Below are positions 36,522-44,185 of a DNA stretch of 64,000 nucleotides, piece after piece. Origin of the DNA: Longitalea luteola (GTDB lineage: Bacteria; Bacteroidota; Bacteroidia; Chitinophagales; Chitinophagaceae); assembly GCF_017356035.1 (NCBI RefSeq), contig NZ_JAFIQX010000004.1, positions 1 through 64,000 on the forward strand. The letters run 5' to 3'. The position numbers were made by a program, and so were the translations under genes. Positions within the stretch are counted from its first letter, which is position 1, and the number at the start of each line of letters is the position of its first letter. A model generated the notes under the pieces. That model was not told the origin of the DNA. It did no database searches and worked only from the letters and a program-made list of their open reading frames with translations.

Positions 36522-36881
36522 GATCATCAGTTCATCGAGCAGCATATGAATATTTTCCGGTTTATGAATGCAATAGGATGCCCCTGACTGCAAAGCCATC
36601 TTGCGGTCTGCCTCGCTGATATGTGTGGAATATATTACAAACACTGCACGATGCAGCTTTTCCACCTGTTTTAAATGCTTCAGGCAACAAAAACCATCAT
36701 GCTTGGGCATATTGATATCGATAAATACAAAATCAGGCTGTAGTTCTTTTAGCAATTCAGTAGCCTCTTCCAAACTGCTGGCCCAAATGCAACGGCAATC
36801 GTTCTTAGCCATTTCCAATGCCAGTTTGATAATATAATACTCCTCTTCATCATCGTCTACCAGTAAAATTGTTTTTTGCAT
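36492..36881 (-). CDS. Single-domain response regulator (CheY-like)
   Basis: The 129-residue receiver domain has the acidic pocket ILLVDDDEEEYY, the phosphoacceptor Asp in FVFIDINMPKHDG, Thr/Ser switch VIYSTH and Lys in YCIHKPENI. No output domain. Stand-alone receivers of this kind in Bacteroidota act in phosphorelays with hybrid or PAS kinases. The 3' end overlaps the GT9 gene antisense by 30 bases, so their transcripts are convergent and might interfere. The cognate kinase is unknown; the PAS kinase at 40153 is near but lacks its own His. Confidence 0.92.
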   Translation of the reverse strand: MQKTILLVDDDEEEYYIIKLALEMAKNDCRCIWASSLEEATELLKELQPDFVFIDINMPKHDGFCCLKHLKQVEKLHRAVFVIYSTHISEADRKMALQSGASYCIHKPENIHMLLDELMILLSNKTHCS

Positions 36882-37192
36882 ACAACTGTCTTTTGAACAA
36901 GGTTAATTTCAGGCAGCATGGGCTTCAGGGTTTTATCAGCAATCAATACCGCTCCCTTTTCTAAAAAGCAGGGAAGTTGCATTAATAAATGCTGCTGCTA
37001 AACACAGTTCACGTATAAAGCCATTAAGGGTTGATAAAAAAGAGTGATGGGAATATACAATAACAAAAAAGATGTATGAACAAACGGAGAGTAGGTTGAA
37101 CCGTAGGTGGTATAAAGATACCTCTACTTGGCAATGAAAAAAAATTATTTTAGCTGATTTCAGTTCCCTGAATAGTTCAAACAGCAAAAACT
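36882..37192. other. Intergenic region, no feature seen
   Basis: AT-rich sequence between two response regulator genes on the minus strand. No promoter consensus, hairpin or supported ORF was found; the minus-strand frame 36936-37367 overlaps the next gene in another frame and is a shadow. Confidence 0.5.
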
Positions 37193-37552
37193 TCAATGCC
37201 CTTTTATGAGTTTTTCCGCCAATTGTAACAAATGCTGGTTGGAAAATGGTTTTTCGAGAAAAGCATCGGCCCCGGCCTGATTTATCAGCGCACGTAAATG
37301 GGGCGTTGCCGACAAAATGAGCACAGGTATATGCTGCGTTGAGGGAGATTGCTTCAGGTGCCTGCAAATTTCCAGTCCATCTACCCCCGACAATTGTTTG
37401 TCGATGATAAAAAGATCGGGAATGTCATACTCACCATTTAAAATAAAATTGCCGTTTGGATAGGTGGCCGGGTTGAAACCCGCGCGGGTAAATAAAATAT
37501 TTATGGCGTCGGATATGGCGGGATCGTCTTCAATGATGGTTACTTTTCTCAT
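37193..37552 (-). CDS. Single-domain response regulator
   Basis: I start at ATG 37552 (MRKVTIIEDDPAISDAINIL). An upstream ATG at 37609 would add 19 residues that do not belong to a receiver domain. The 119-residue product has the acidic pair EDD, phosphoacceptor Asp in LFIIDKQLSGVDG, switch LILSAT and conserved Lys in AFLEKPFS. No output domain. It is the first gene downstream of the TPP riboswitch at 37758-37855 on the same strand (about 200 bases away), but nothing connects a receiver to thiamine. Confidence 0.9.
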   Translation of the reverse strand: MRKVTIIEDDPAISDAINILFTRAGFNPATYPNGNFILNGEYDIPDLFIIDKQLSGVDGLEICRHLKQSPSTQHIPVLILSATPHLRALINQAGADAFLEKPFSNQHLLQLAEKLIKGH

Positions 37553-37727
37553 ATGAATGAAATGTGTACATAACGCTTGCTGGTGGAACGGCAATGCAAT
37601 ATTAATCAATGTTAATGATCTGCTCCTTCCATACCATTTTCACCACCGTGCTTTAAATGCTATCCGCTGCAATAAGCAAGCCTGAACCGGCCTCCGATGG
37701 TTGTATATTGCCCATCAAAAAGGACAT

Positions 37728-37755
37728 AAAAAAAGACTCCGGCTGTACCGGAGTC
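37728..37755 (-). terminator. Intrinsic terminator, expression platform of the TPP riboswitch
   Basis: On the minus strand GACTCCGG-loop-CCGGAGTC (37755-37735) is followed by seven U residues (37734-37728). It lies right after the aptamer, as expected for a transcriptional off-switch. Confidence 0.85.
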
Positions 37756-37757
37756 CT

Positions 37758-37855
37758 CATGTATTCTTCAGTCCCTTCGCTGGCATTATCCAGATCAGGT
37801 TGTCGGGGTATGTTCTCAGGTTCAATTTTCATGAGTAGGTTCCTCACGGATTCTT
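37758..37855 (-). promoter_or_regulatory. TPP (thiamine pyrophosphate) riboswitch, apparently orphan
   Basis: The minus strand contains CTGAGAACATACCCC then ACCTGATCTGGATAATGCC and AGCGAAGGGA, the near-invariant J3-2, P4/J2-4 and P5 parts of the THI element. The P2/P3 side (GAGGAACC...) is less canonical. A terminator follows. The next 200 bases hold only a 24-codon frame (37727-37653, MSFLMGNIQPSEAGSGLLIA, then four more residues) and the following gene is a response regulator, not a thiamine gene. Confidence 0.85.
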
Positions 37856-38298
37856 CTCATTTTATTTAACCACCCCCTTGAAGAATATTTGTCATTATTT
37901 ATATAAAACACGTGCCAGCAAATGCCCGCTTTAACTCAAACGATCCTGGGGCATATTGTGGAAATATCTCAGCACCGGGTTCAACAAAAAAATTTTCTGG
38001 GGTATATTTTTTATGTTTAATGATTTGTAAATAGCTTTATTCACGAACGGTTCTCTCACCCTAGCTCGCCGTTTGTTCACACACTTCTGCTACAGACGTG
38101 TTCCATTTATTAATTACAGTTTAAATATCGATGTCAGGCACCGGTAATTTGATATATAACGTATAATAACAAACGTTGTTTGTACAGGAGCAGTTCATAA
38201 ATAGTTGATCAGTGTTTACAACAATAAAGTAATCAATCCAGTGAGCATTAAAATTGCAGTATATGGTTCACATTTTCTAACGATTAAACACTTTAATT
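37856..38298. other. Upstream region of the KGG protein gene
   Basis: About 440 AT-rich bases with no supported ORF. An inverted repeat ACAAAC-gtt-GTTTGT lies around 38167-38181 and could be an operator; no exact TAnnTTTG box was found. This region should hold the KGG gene promoter and the start of the riboswitch transcript. Confidence 0.4.
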
Positions 38299-39363
38299 AT
38301 GACTAGAAGAGATCGCCAGGGCAGCCAGGGTTCCGGCCGCCAAAATGAAAGAAGCCGTGGTCGCTTCGGCTCGCGACGTAATGAAGGTTATGGCCAGCAG
38401 GGAGGCTATGGAGGAATGCAGGGAGGCGGTTACGAGCAGGAAGACTGGCAACAGCAAAGAGGTTACGGTCAACAAGGCTATGGAGGAATGCAGGGAGGAT
38501 ATGGTCAGCAAGGTGGACACAGAGGTCAGCAGGGTGGTTTTGGTGGATCAGGGGGATATGGACGTGGCGGATACAGAGAACAGCAAGGTGGTTATAGCGG
38601 ATATGGACAACAAGGATACGGCAACCAGGGCGGATATGGTCAGGAAGGTGAATGGGGACGTCAGGGCGGATATGGCCAGCAAGGAGGCTGGGGTGGTCAG
38701 CAAGGTGGCTGGGGCGGACATCAGGGCGGATATGGTGGCCAGCAAGGTGGATACGGAGGTCAGCAGGGTGGATACGGTGGTATGCAAGGTGGCTATGGCG
38801 GCATGCAGGGTGGTTATGGCGGCCAACAGGGCGGTTATGGCCGGCAGGGCCGCATGGGCCAGGGTTATGATGAAGACTATGATGAAGATTATAACCAGTC
38901 TCGTATGCAGGGCCGCTATCGCGGACAGGAACAGGAATTCGATGAAGATTATGACGACGATGATGATTATGGCATGCAGGGCCAGTATGGCGGCGGAGAA
39001 GAGGAAGATGAATGGTATATTGAAGAAGATGAAGAGGATGAAGATGAATATGGAGGCCGGCAGATGCAGGGCCGTTCCCGCCAGGGATTTGGCAGCCAGC
39101 GCGGACAGCAGTCCGAAGAAGACGATTATGATGAAGATGAAGGAAGAGGCGGTTCTTCCCGCCGTGGATTTGCCAGCATGCCTAAAGACCAGGTACGCCG
39201 CATAGCCAGTATGGGTGGAGAAGCACGCAACCGTTCCAACCAGGGCCGTTCAGGCAGTAAAAGCAGCTCCTCATCCCGCAGCCGTTCACAACAAAGCGGA
39301 TCCAGCGGCCGCAAAAGCCGCTCAGGTTCCAGCAGCAATCGCAGCAGAAGCAGTTCCAGGTAA
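38299..39363 (+). CDS. Large low-complexity KGG-motif (YciG-like) protein with G/Y/Q-rich, acidic and Ser/Arg segments
   Basis: The 354-residue protein has four compositional blocks. A basic start (1-32, RRDRQGSQG...RSRGRF). A Gly/Tyr/Gln region of about 160 residues built on GGYGGQQ and GGYGGMQ units. An acidic block (~190-275, DEDYDEDY, EEEDEWYIEEDEEDEDE). Then the KGG stress motif GFASMPKDQVRRIASMGGEA, and a Ser/Arg tail of ~45 residues ending SRSSSR. The KGG motif is the family mark of E. coli YciG, whose gene sits next to yciF; a YciF-like gene follows here too. The G/Y/Q plus Arg/Ser make-up resembles phase-separating RNA-binding proteins; that comparison is compositional only. It has its own terminator. 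Confidence 0.85.
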   Translation: MTRRDRQGSQGSGRQNERSRGRFGSRRNEGYGQQGGYGGMQGGGYEQEDWQQQRGYGQQGYGGMQGGYGQQGGHRGQQGGFGGSGGYGRGGYREQQGGYSGYGQQGYGNQGGYGQEGEWGRQGGYGQQGGWGGQQGGWGGHQGGYGGQQGGYGGQQGGYGGMQGGYGGMQGGYGGQQGGYGRQGRMGQGYDEDYDEDYNQSRMQGRYRGQEQEFDEDYDDDDDYGMQGQYGGGEEEDEWYIEEDEEDEDEYGGRQMQGRSRQGFGSQRGQQSEEDDYDEDEGRGGSSRRGFASMPKDQVRRIASMGGEARNRSNQGRSGSKSSSSSRSRSQQSGSSGRKSRSGSSSNRSRSSSR

Positions 39364-39399
39364 ATATACCTGGTGTGAATAAGACAGGGTTTATAATGC

Positions 39400-39426
39400 A
39401 AGGATAGGGCGTTTTGCTCTATCCTT
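39400..39426 (+). terminator. Hairpin after the KGG gene
   Basis: AAGGATAG (39400-39407) pairs with CTATCCTT (39419-39426), plus inner GC pairs around a GTTTT loop. The T-run after it is short, so termination may be partial and read into the YciF-like gene. Confidence 0.6.
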
Positions 39427-39465
39427 TCCATTCACTAATTTATAAACACCATAAAACTTTATAAT

Positions 39466-40095
39466 ATGGCCACGGCTACAGAAACAGGCAAACATAAAAA
39501 CGGTCATATGCCGGAAACGACTGAAAGCAAAAAAAAGGGCGGTATGCAGCAAGGCGCCGATGAATCGCCATCTTACCTGCAGAAATTTTTTATCGACCAG
39601 ATAAAGGATATGTATTATGCCGAAAAGGAATTGATCCAGGCATTGCCCGAAGTAAAAGCCGCCGCTACCACCGAAGAGCTGGAAGATGCGATAGACGATC
39701 ACATTCAGCAAACGCGGCGGCATGTGAAAAGGCTTGAAAAGATCTTTCACATGGTGGGACAAAAACCGGAGGGGAAAAAATGTGAAGCCATGGATGGCCT
39801 CATTAAAGAATGCAGAACCATTATCCGCGAAACTGAAGAAAATACCATGACCCGCGATGCCGCTTTGATCATCGCCGCACAAAAAATAGAACATTATGAG
39901 ATCGCTTCTTATGGCGGACTGGTGGCGCTGGCATTGACCATGGGTATGGAAAGAGCAGCCGATATACTGGATAAAACGTTGGCTGAAGAAGAAATGAACG
40001 ATCAGTTGTTGACAGATATCGCCGAAACATATATCAACGTGGAAGCCGAACACGAAGGCGCCTATAACTGGGATAAAAAAATATGGGTAGTATAG
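39466..40095 (+). CDS. YciF-like ferritin-superfamily protein (DUF892)
   Basis: The 209-residue protein has a ~40-residue charged N-terminal extension. The DUF892 four-helix bundle follows: YLQKFFIDQIKDMYYAEKEL, DAIDDHIQQTRRHVKRLEKIF, AALIIAAQKIEHYEIASYGG and DILDKTLAEEEMNDQLLTDIAE. The Glu/His residues suited to a di-iron site are present (E in AEKEL, ExxxH in DHIQQTRRH, KIEHYEI, EEEMND). E. coli YciF is a stress-induced member. The gene follows the KGG gene by 102 bases on the same strand, reproducing the yciG-yciF pairing. A clean terminator follows. Confidence 0.92.
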   Translation: MATATETGKHKNGHMPETTESKKKGGMQQGADESPSYLQKFFIDQIKDMYYAEKELIQALPEVKAAATTEELEDAIDDHIQQTRRHVKRLEKIFHMVGQKPEGKKCEAMDGLIKECRTIIRETEENTMTRDAALIIAAQKIEHYEIASYGGLVALALTMGMERAADILDKTLAEEEMNDQLLTDIAETYINVEAEHEGAYNWDKKIWVV

Positions 40096-40122
40096 CCCTG
40101 GAATTCCCGCAGAGCAAAAAAT

Positions 40123-40155
40123 TAACCCCTGCATTGGCAGGGGTTAGTTTTTTTA
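40123..40155. terminator. Bidirectional intrinsic terminator
   Basis: TAACCCCTGC-ATTG-GCAGGGGTTA (40123-40146), flanked by AAAAAA on the left and GTTTTTTTA on the right, so it serves both the YciF-like gene (+) and the PAS kinase gene (-), whose stop lies inside the T-run. Confidence 0.9.
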
Positions 40156-41310
40156 TTCAGCAGGTAAATAACATTCAAAAGTGGCGCCGTCGTTTAGCTG
40201 CGAGATCGCCTGGATAATACCATCATGCGCTTCAACGATCTTTTTGGCTATCGCCAGCCCCATGCCGGAACCATGGTACTGGCTTTTGGGATGCATCTTT
40301 TCAAACATAATAAAAATGCGGTGGGCGTCTGCCGGATCGAAACCGATACCATTATCAGTAAACGTCAAAAGTACCATTGTTTTGTTGGTCGATCTAAAGC
40401 CGGCAGGCAATTCATCGCCCTGCACCAGCCGGCTCGAAATGGTCACCCGCGGTTGGTTACCGGGCGCCTGGAACTTCAGGCTGTTGTCGATGAGATTATA
40501 GAACAGCGTTTGAAGCATTTCTTTATATCCCCGAATGGCCGGCAGTTTACCGGCCGTAACCACCGCCTGCTTTTCCGCTATTTTATGCTGTAGTTTATAA
40601 ACCGCATGGTTAAAGATCTCGTCCAGCTCAATGGTCTTTCGCTCCTGGTTAAAGCTGTTGATCTGGCTGAGTGCGCTGATATCATCCAGCATCAGGTTCA
40701 TGCGGTTCAATGAAGCCTGTATCCGGCGGATATTGGCTTTGCCGCCATTCGACAAAGCATTTCCTTCCGATTTCATCAGCAGCTCAAAGGCTGTATAAAC
40801 ATGCCGTAATGGTTCCTTTATATCATTGGTGGTAATGTATGTGAACGTGGCCATCTCAGTAGAAGCAGTTTCCAATTGGCGATACCTGAGCTCGAGCGCT
40901 TCATTCAACTGCTGTAATTTTTTCTCGGCCTTTTCCCGGTGCGATACGTCATGCATGATGTTCATCACCCCTTTTACATGACCGTCGTCATCTTTTAAGG
41001 GTATAAAATGATTTTCGTAATTCTGGCGGTTCAATAAACCGGGCCGTGCGGGCAGATATGTTTTCTTGCCCCGCATCGCAAATTCGATAGCTTCGATCAT
41101 TTCCGGGTCTTCCTGCAATTGCGGGAACACCTCAAAATAATATCTTCCAACAATGTCTTCCTTTTCAATACCTGTTACCGCTGCGGCTGTTTTGTTCCAG
41201 GCAATAACCCGCCCCTGATCATCAATAGCCATCACCCGGTCAATACTGCAATCATTGAGTATCTCATATAAATTAGCAAGAGCATGGTCCCTCTGAGTAT
41301 CTTTTTGCAT
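40153..41310 (-). CDS. PAS-domain sensor kinase lacking the phosphoacceptor histidine
   Basis: The 385-residue soluble protein has a PAS domain (~15-125, AIDDQGRVIAWNKTAAAVTG ... NHFIPLKDDDGHVKGV), a short coiled coil, a dimerisation helix, and a complete HATPase domain: N box YNLIDNSLKF, G1 DNGIGFDP, F box MFEKMHP, G2 GSGMGLAIAKKIVEAH. In relatives with SHDLQEPLR at the phosphorylation helix, the His is strictly conserved; here it reads TNDIKEPLR, so residue 162 is Asn (AAT). It could trans-phosphorylate a partner, act as an ATP-driven scaffold, or be inactive. It is monocistronic with its own promoter (41384-41413). Confidence 0.88.
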   Translation of the reverse strand: MQKDTQRDHALANLYEILNDCSIDRVMAIDDQGRVIAWNKTAAAVTGIEKEDIVGRYYFEVFPQLQEDPEMIEAIEFAMRGKKTYLPARPGLLNRQNYENHFIPLKDDDGHVKGVMNIMHDVSHREKAEKKLQQLNEALELRYRQLETASTEMATFTYITTNDIKEPLRHVYTAFELLMKSEGNALSNGGKANIRRIQASLNRMNLMLDDISALSQINSFNQERKTIELDEIFNHAVYKLQHKIAEKQAVVTAGKLPAIRGYKEMLQTLFYNLIDNSLKFQAPGNQPRVTISSRLVQGDELPAGFRSTNKTMVLLTFTDNGIGFDPADAHRIFIMFEKMHPKSQYHGSGMGLAIAKKIVEAHDGIIQAISQLNDGATFECYLPAE

Positions 41311-41383
41311 GGAAAGGTATTTAGAGTTTGTATGTATGCGGCACCTGTAGTACGTTAGAAAAGAGCTTATGGAGTACGGAGCC

Positions 41384-41413
41384 CAAATATAAATTATTCA
41401 AATGATTCTCAAA
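41384..41413 (-). promoter_or_regulatory. Promoter of the PAS kinase gene
   Basis: The minus strand has TTG at 41412-41410 (within TTTTG) and TATATTTG at 41391-41384, spacing 18, a good fit to the TTG/TAnnTTTG consensus. The start codon is at 41310. Confidence 0.5.
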
Positions 41414-41495
41414 ATGATGGTGGTTACATAATCAAATTAAAATAAGGTATGTCATTTGAAGACATAGTGTTTAAATACACATCAAATTTGCTGCC

Positions 41496-41966
41496 ATGGA
41501 CATCATCGTTGAAACACCCAAAGGAAGTGCGCAGAAATATACCTATGATAAGGACCTGAAATTATTCCGTTTTAAGAAAGTGCTCGCTGCCGGACTTGTA
41601 TTCCCTTTTGACTTTGGTTTTATTCCCGGCACGCGGGGAGAAGACGGCGACCCGTTGGACATAATGGTGATCTCTGAATACAACGGCTTCCCGGGTTGCG
41701 TAATGGATGTACGCGTCGTTGGCTGCCTGCCTGCTATGCAAACATATGCAAGGAAATCTTTCCGCAACGATCGCTATATTGGCGTACTGGAGCAAAGCTC
41801 AGCCTATGAGCAGATCACGACGCTGGAAGATCTGCCCTCGGCCTTAATCGATAGCATCAAGCTGTTTTTTACCACTTACCTTCAGGCGGAAGGAAAAACG
41901 GTTAACTGGGAAACAGAATTGAATGCGTTGCAGGCGATGGAACAAGTTCAAAGTTCAAAGCTTTGA
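41496..41966 (+). CDS. ppa: Inorganic pyrophosphatase, family I (divergent)
   Basis: The 156-residue cytosolic enzyme would hydrolyse PPi to phosphate. The signature EDGDPLDIMV (three catalytic Asp) is intact, as are the substrate Glu and Lys near the start (VETPKGSAQKY) and VDLPSALIDSI-like helices. Differences: the metal-binding acidic residue usually found in the AEQTE or MTDE segment is replaced (PAMQTYARKSF), and the next site reads RNDRYIGV. It is shorter than the E. coli enzyme (175). The last codons (SSKL) and the TGA stop are encoded by a heptanucleotide array, so part of the native C-terminus may have been overwritten. Activity is probable but not certain. Confidence 0.85.
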   Translation: MDIIVETPKGSAQKYTYDKDLKLFRFKKVLAAGLVFPFDFGFIPGTRGEDGDPLDIMVISEYNGFPGCVMDVRVVGCLPAMQTYARKSFRNDRYIGVLEQSSAYEQITTLEDLPSALIDSIKLFFTTYLQAEGKTVNWETELNALQAMEQVQSSKL

Positions 41967-42092
41967 GTTCAAAGTTTAAAGTTCAAAGTTCAAAGTTTTA
42001 AGAGTCTAAGTTTTGTCTTAAGTACAAAGCCTAAAGTACAGTTTAAAGTTCAGGGAACTTTAAACTGTAAACTATGAACTATGAACTTTTAG
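41947..42092. repeat. Heptanucleotide arrays between convergent gene ends (TTCAAAG; CTATGAA)
   Basis: From 41947: TTCAAAG TTCAAAG, CTTTGAG, TTCAAAG, TTTAAAG, TTCAAAG TTCAAAG, then degenerate units; from 42065: CTGTAAA, CTATGAA twice, CTTTTAG. The pyrophosphatase stop (TGA, 41964-41966) and the oxidoreductase stop (TAG on minus, 42081-42079) are both inside units. Confidence 0.9.
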
Positions 42093-43128
42093 TAGGCGGG
42101 GGACTGTGTTTTCGAACCGCGGGCGCAACCTTGGTTCCAAGCAGCTCAATGGCCTTCATAACATTGGCATGCGGCATGGTGCCCACACTGATGTGTAACA
42201 GAAAACGGGTTAAACCGAGTATTTCCTGTTCATATAGTATTTTTTCGGTCACTTCCTGGGCGCTGCCTACCAGCAGGGCGCCCCGTTTGCTGCGCATGGC
42301 TTCAAACTGTTGCCGCGTCATGGGCTGCCACCCACGTTCTTTACCCAATTGGGTCATTACATGATTGTAGGAAGGATAAAATTCGTCAGCCGCCTGTTGC
42401 GAGGTTTCGGCTATATAACCATGTGAATGTACAGCCAACTGCAATTTTTGTTCATCATGTCCCGCTTTCTTGTAAGTATTGCGGTACAGTTGCGCCAGGG
42501 GCACAAAGTTTTCCGGACTGCCACCAATAATAGCCATCGCCAATGGTAAGCCGTAATTAGCGGCCCGCACGACCGATTGCGGTGTTCCACCCACGGCTAC
42601 CCATACAGGCAGTTCAGGCCGATACGGCCTTGGATAAATACCCAGGTTATCGATCGCCGGCCGGTGTTTGCCTTTCCAGGTTACTCTTTCGCTTTTATTG
42701 AGTTTTACCAGCAGGTCGAGCTTTTCGGCAAAGAGGTCATCATAATCATTCAGGTCATAGCCGAAGAGGGGAAAAGATTCAATAAATGAACCCCGGCCGG
42801 CCATGATCTCAGCACGGCCATCGCTCAACAGGTCAACTGTGGCAAAATCCTGGAACACCCTGACCGGATCATCAGAACTCAGAACGGTCACGGCGCTGGA
42901 GAGTTTGATGTTTTTTGTTTTAGCAGCAGCTGCTGCAAGAATAACAGCAGGCGAGGATGCGATAAAATCGGGCCGGTGATGTTCACCGACCGCAAAAACA
43001 TCCAGTCCAACCTGGTCCATCAGCGCTACTTCTTCCATCAGATCGCGCATGCGCTGGTGCTGCGAGATGGTTGCCCCCGTGTCAGGATCGGGCGTTAATT
43101 CAACGAATGTGCTTATTCCTATTTCCAT
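42079..43128 (-). CDS. LLM class flavin-dependent oxidoreductase (luciferase-like)
   Basis: The 349-residue TIM-barrel protein starts [15 protein letters not shown] and shows [56 protein letters not shown] and [28 protein letters not shown], typical of luciferase-like monooxygenases in the alkanal/atu2307 type group. It uses reduced flavin and oxygen on an unknown substrate. It is monocistronic. The C-terminal residues (THR-LYS-SER-SER) and stop come from a repeat array, and another heptad array begins 10 bases upstream of the start codon (43138-43179). Confidence 0.92.
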   Translation of the reverse strand: MEIGISTFVELTPDPDTGATISQHQRMRDLMEEVALMDQVGLDVFAVGEHHRPDFIASSPAVILAAAAAKTKNIKLSSAVTVLSSDDPVRVFQDFATVDLLSDGRAEIMAGRGSFIESFPLFGYDLNDYDDLFAEKLDLLVKLNKSERVTWKGKHRPAIDNLGIYPRPYRPELPVWVAVGGTPQSVVRAANYGLPLAMAIIGGSPENFVPLAQLYRNTYKKAGHDEQKLQLAVHSHGYIAETSQQAADEFYPSYNHVMTQLGKERGWQPMTRQQFEAMRSKRGALLVGSAQEVTEKILYEQEILGLTRFLLHISVGTMPHANVMKAIELLGTKVAPAVRKHSPPPTKSS

Positions 43129-43137
43129 AATTATATG

Positions 43138-43179
43138 CTTAACGCTAAACGCTTAACGCATAACGCTTAATACAAAACG
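43138..43179. repeat. Heptanucleotide array (CTTAACG type)
   Basis: Six units: CTTAACG, CTAAACG, CTTAACG, CATAACG, CTTAATA, CAAAACG. Same word family as 6589-6637. It sits in the 5' region of the luciferase-like gene. Confidence 0.9.
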
Positions 43180-43239
43180 ACTTGCTTTTTCGTGGTAGAA
43201 TGCCTTAACTCTGAAACGCGAAATATAAAAACAACCTGC

Positions 43240-43281
43240 TTTTGCGTTTTGCGTTCGGCGTTCTGCGTTCAGCTTTCTGCA
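43240..43281. repeat. Heptanucleotide array (TTnnGCG type)
   Basis: Six units: TTTTGCG twice, TTCGGCG, TTCTGCG, TTCAGCT, TTCTGCA. Related to the TTCAGCG units at 19110 and, in reverse complement, to CGCAGAA words. Confidence 0.88.
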
Positions 43282-43390
43282 TTTAATAACCAAATGTATC
43301 CTAAAAATGTTTATATCTGGTTCACTATACTCTGGGGAAGTAACTGCAAAACAACTTATTTTCACGCCATGAAACACATTGCTTTAGCCA

Positions 43391-43978
43391 TTGCCAATCT
43401 GTTCATTGGAAGATTTCCAGATGTTTGAAAGGGACCTGCCGGGTGAGAACAAATCGGGACTAAGCTTTCAAAAACCTTCCGACGCCATGCCGCTCGAGAC
43501 CTGCGAAACGATCAATGGCGCCTGGGGCTATAATATCACTGACCGAAACTACAAATCAGTGAAACAGGTAGTGCAGTTGCTGGTAAGCGCTGCCGGCCGT
43601 GATGCCAACCTGTTGCTGAACGTTGGACCAATGCCAACAGGACTGATACAATCAGAATTTGTTGATACGCTGGCCGGGGCAGGGAAGTGGCTGCAGCAAT
43701 ATGGCGAAAGTATCTATGGCACCCGGGGCGGACCACTGCCGCCACAAACCTGGGGAGTTAGCACGCAAAAGGGAAAACTGATCTACCTGCATTTATTCAA
43801 AGCACCGGAAGGAAATACCATCTTACTGCCTGATACAAAACTTAAGATCAAGCAAGTGAAATTACTGGGCAGCAATACACCGGTGAAATTCACCAAACAA
43901 AAGAATGGCGTCGCCATTTCAACAGAAGGTATTTCGCCCGATGGGGCGGATACTATTATTGTGGTGGAAAAGGGCTAG
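43391..43978 (+). pseudogene. C-terminal fragment of a GH29 alpha-L-fucosidase
   Basis: The frame gives DFQMFERDLPGEN, LETCETINGAWGYN, SVKQVVQLLVSAAGRDANLLLNVGPMPTGLIQ and GAGKWLQQYGESIYGTRGGPLPP. These are the conserved last third of the GH29 catalytic domain plus the C-terminal beta domain. The N-terminal ~300 residues, with the catalytic Asp, are absent. Just upstream, an ATG at 43370 encodes MKHIALAIANLFIGRFPDV in another frame, possibly the old signal peptide joined by a deletion. It cannot be an active fucosidase. It is flanked by heptad arrays on both sides, which may have helped the deletion. Confidence 0.88.
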
Positions 43979-43996
43979 TAGTCAATAATCGTGAGA

Positions 43997-44083
43997 CGGC
44001 AAACGGAAAACCGGCAAATGTGAAACGGCAAACATGTAAGAGCAAACGGAATACCGGCAAACGTGAAACGGCAAACGAAAGAA
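43997..44083. repeat. Heptanucleotide array (CGGCAAA type) with occasional extra base
   Basis: Units such as CGGCAAA, CGGAAAA, (C)CGGCAAA, TGTGAAA, CGGCAAA recur twice in nearly the same order from 43997 to about 44083, downstream of the fucosidase fragment. Confidence 0.85.
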
Positions 44084-44129
44084 CCGCTAAGGAGATTGCA
44101 AACATAAAAACATGTTGACCGGACTGGAC

Positions 44130-44185
44130 TTTGCCTCCCTGCCCGCCCAAGCCTTGGCGAAGGTCGGCCTCCTTAAGCCATCGCC
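44130..44185. repeat. Dispersed GC-rich repeat element (LRQGFGGQ-type when translated)
   Basis: GC-rich segment with a hairpin core CCAAG-C-CTTGG. Its minus-strand frame reads ADLRQGLGGQGG, a peptide pattern I have seen in many unrelated predicted proteins of environmental Bacteroidota, which suggests a dispersed palindromic DNA element rather than a protein. It abuts the stop codon of the 44173-44994 gene. Single copy in this window. Confidence 0.5.

Noticed and set aside
36936-37367. 143-codon minus-strand ORF between receivers
   Set aside because: Overlaps the real receiver gene in another frame and has no domain pattern.
37653-37847. 64-codon minus-strand ORF across the TPP riboswitch
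   Set aside because: Most of it is aptamer and terminator sequence; only the last 24 codons lie after the terminator.
38345-39205. 286-codon alternate frame in the KGG gene
   Set aside because: Produced by the repetitive codons of the real frame, which carries the KGG motif.
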